This document shows positions 15,144-15,448 of a stretch of 15,448 nt of DNA, one piece after another (the stretch's first letter is position 1; each line of letters opens with the position of its first letter). The notes under the pieces are model-generated. The model saw only the letters and a list, made by a program, of their open reading frames with translations. It was not told the origin of the DNA and did no database searches. Made by a program: the position numbers and the translations under genes. Origin of the DNA: Pseudomonadota bacterium (GTDB lineage: Bacteria > Pseudomonadota > Alphaproteobacteria > Rhizobiales > Rhizobiaceae); NCBI GenBank assembly GCA_023451915.1, contig JAEXXS010000412.1, positions 1 through 15,448 on the forward strand, read 5' to 3'.

Positions 15144-15394
15144 TCGATCTCGCGCACCAGCTGACGTTCCGAGCGGATGCCGAACAGGTAGCCGATGAAC
15201 AGCGCCTTGAACATCAAGGTCGGGTCGAGCGGCGGACGACCGTTGTCGGCGCAATAAAGCCCCGCAACCCGATCATGGATGAAGGAAAAGTCGATCACCG
15301 CATCGATCTTGCGAAGCAGATGATCCTTGGGCACCAGACTGTCGAGCGTCACCATCTCGAGAGCCGTCTGTTCGGGACCAGGTTTCTTCAACAT
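15144..15394 (-). pseudogene. IS1182-family transposase, N-terminal fragment
   Basis: On the minus strand MLKKPGPEQTALEMVTLDSLVPKDHLLRKIDAVIDFSFIHDRV continues to YCADNGRPPLDPTLMFKALFIGYLFGIRSERQLVREIE, the classic N-terminal domain of IS1182-family transposases. After REIE the family would continue VNVAYRWFLG. Here the sequence instead runs into the HlyD coding region out of frame (stop at 15062). Only about 84 of some 450-500 residues remain, so the DDE core is absent. The ATG at 15394 gives the normal family N-terminus; a GTG at 15409 is also open. The element's far end is not in the window. Confidence 0.88.
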
Positions 15395-15407
15395 CACCCA
15401 ATGAATC

Positions 15408-15437
15408 ACAAACCCCTGAACAAGGCCAGGGGTTTGT
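15408..15437. repeat. Perfect 11-bp inverted repeat at the IS fragment's 5' side
   Basis: ACAAACCCCTG (15408-15418) and CAGGGGTTTGT (15427-15437) are perfect complements around the 8-base loop AACAAGGC. The hairpin lies just upstream of the transposase start and overlaps the alternative GTG. It may be a translation- or transcription-limiting hairpin of the element, as known near the ends of several IS families; the terminal repeat itself is not identified. Confidence 0.7.
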
Positions 15438-15448
15438 CAGCAGTCTGA

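Noticed and set aside
14736..15164. Plus-strand 142-codon open frame
   Set aside because: It is a shadow of the HlyD remnant, which carries the lipoyl-type motif on the minus strand.
15144..15254. ATG at 15254 as the start of the HlyD protein
   Set aside because: The residues before the junction are an out-of-frame reading of the transposase DNA.
1..15448. tRNA, rRNA, CRISPR array, phage genes
   Set aside because: No cloverleaf, conserved rRNA segment, spaced repeat series or phage structural protein was recognised by eye.

Overview
The window looks like chromosomal DNA of an alphaproteobacterium, most plausibly the Brucella/Ochrobactrum group of the Hyphomicrobiales. This is inferred from moderate GC, compact co-oriented operons with strong AGGAG-type ribosome sites, and the family mix (LivJHMGF importer, RutE-like reductase, FCD-type GntR regulator). 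No search was possible, so the taxon is not proven.

Layout: (1) 1-519, minus strand, is the N-terminal part of the RecQ helicase, cut by the window edge. (2) 766-1439 is a VapBC-type toxin-antitoxin pair on the minus strand, with a promoter that runs through a double GTATATAC palindrome. (3) 1440-1897 holds that promoter, an AT-rich stretch and an unassigned open stretch. (4) 1898-9130 is one tightly packed minus-strand operon. Read from its promoter, it encodes a branched-chain-amino-acid-type ABC importer (binding protein, two permeases, two ATPases), a RutE-like nitroreductase, a fumarylacetoacetate-hydrolase-family enzyme, an extradiol-type (VOC) dioxygenase and a small NTF2-like protein. 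(5) 9248-10757, divergent on the plus strand, holds an SDR dehydrogenase and a GntR/FCD regulator. Parts 4 and 5 together read as a locally regulated catabolic island: import, oxidation, ring cleavage, C-C bond hydrolysis and aldehyde reduction, probably for an aromatic or cyclic organic acid. The substrate cannot be read from sequence. The same 15-base motif (one mismatch) occurs before the SDR and before gntR, which suggests shared control.

(6) 10758-15448 is a decay zone. It contains a remnant resembling the N-terminus of an IS5-type transposase, a strong terminator, a wrecked FMN-dependent lactate oxidase/dehydrogenase gene (five internal stops, two frameshifts, an internal deletion, loss of the catalytic His), an intact periplasmic YceI gene, a broken EmrB-like drug exporter (two frameshifts and a stop), a 5'-truncated HlyD/EmrA partner, and an IS1182-type transposase fragment fused directly onto it. 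The efflux operon appears to have been destroyed by an IS-linked deletion followed by mutational decay. No tRNA, rRNA, CRISPR array or phage gene was recognised.
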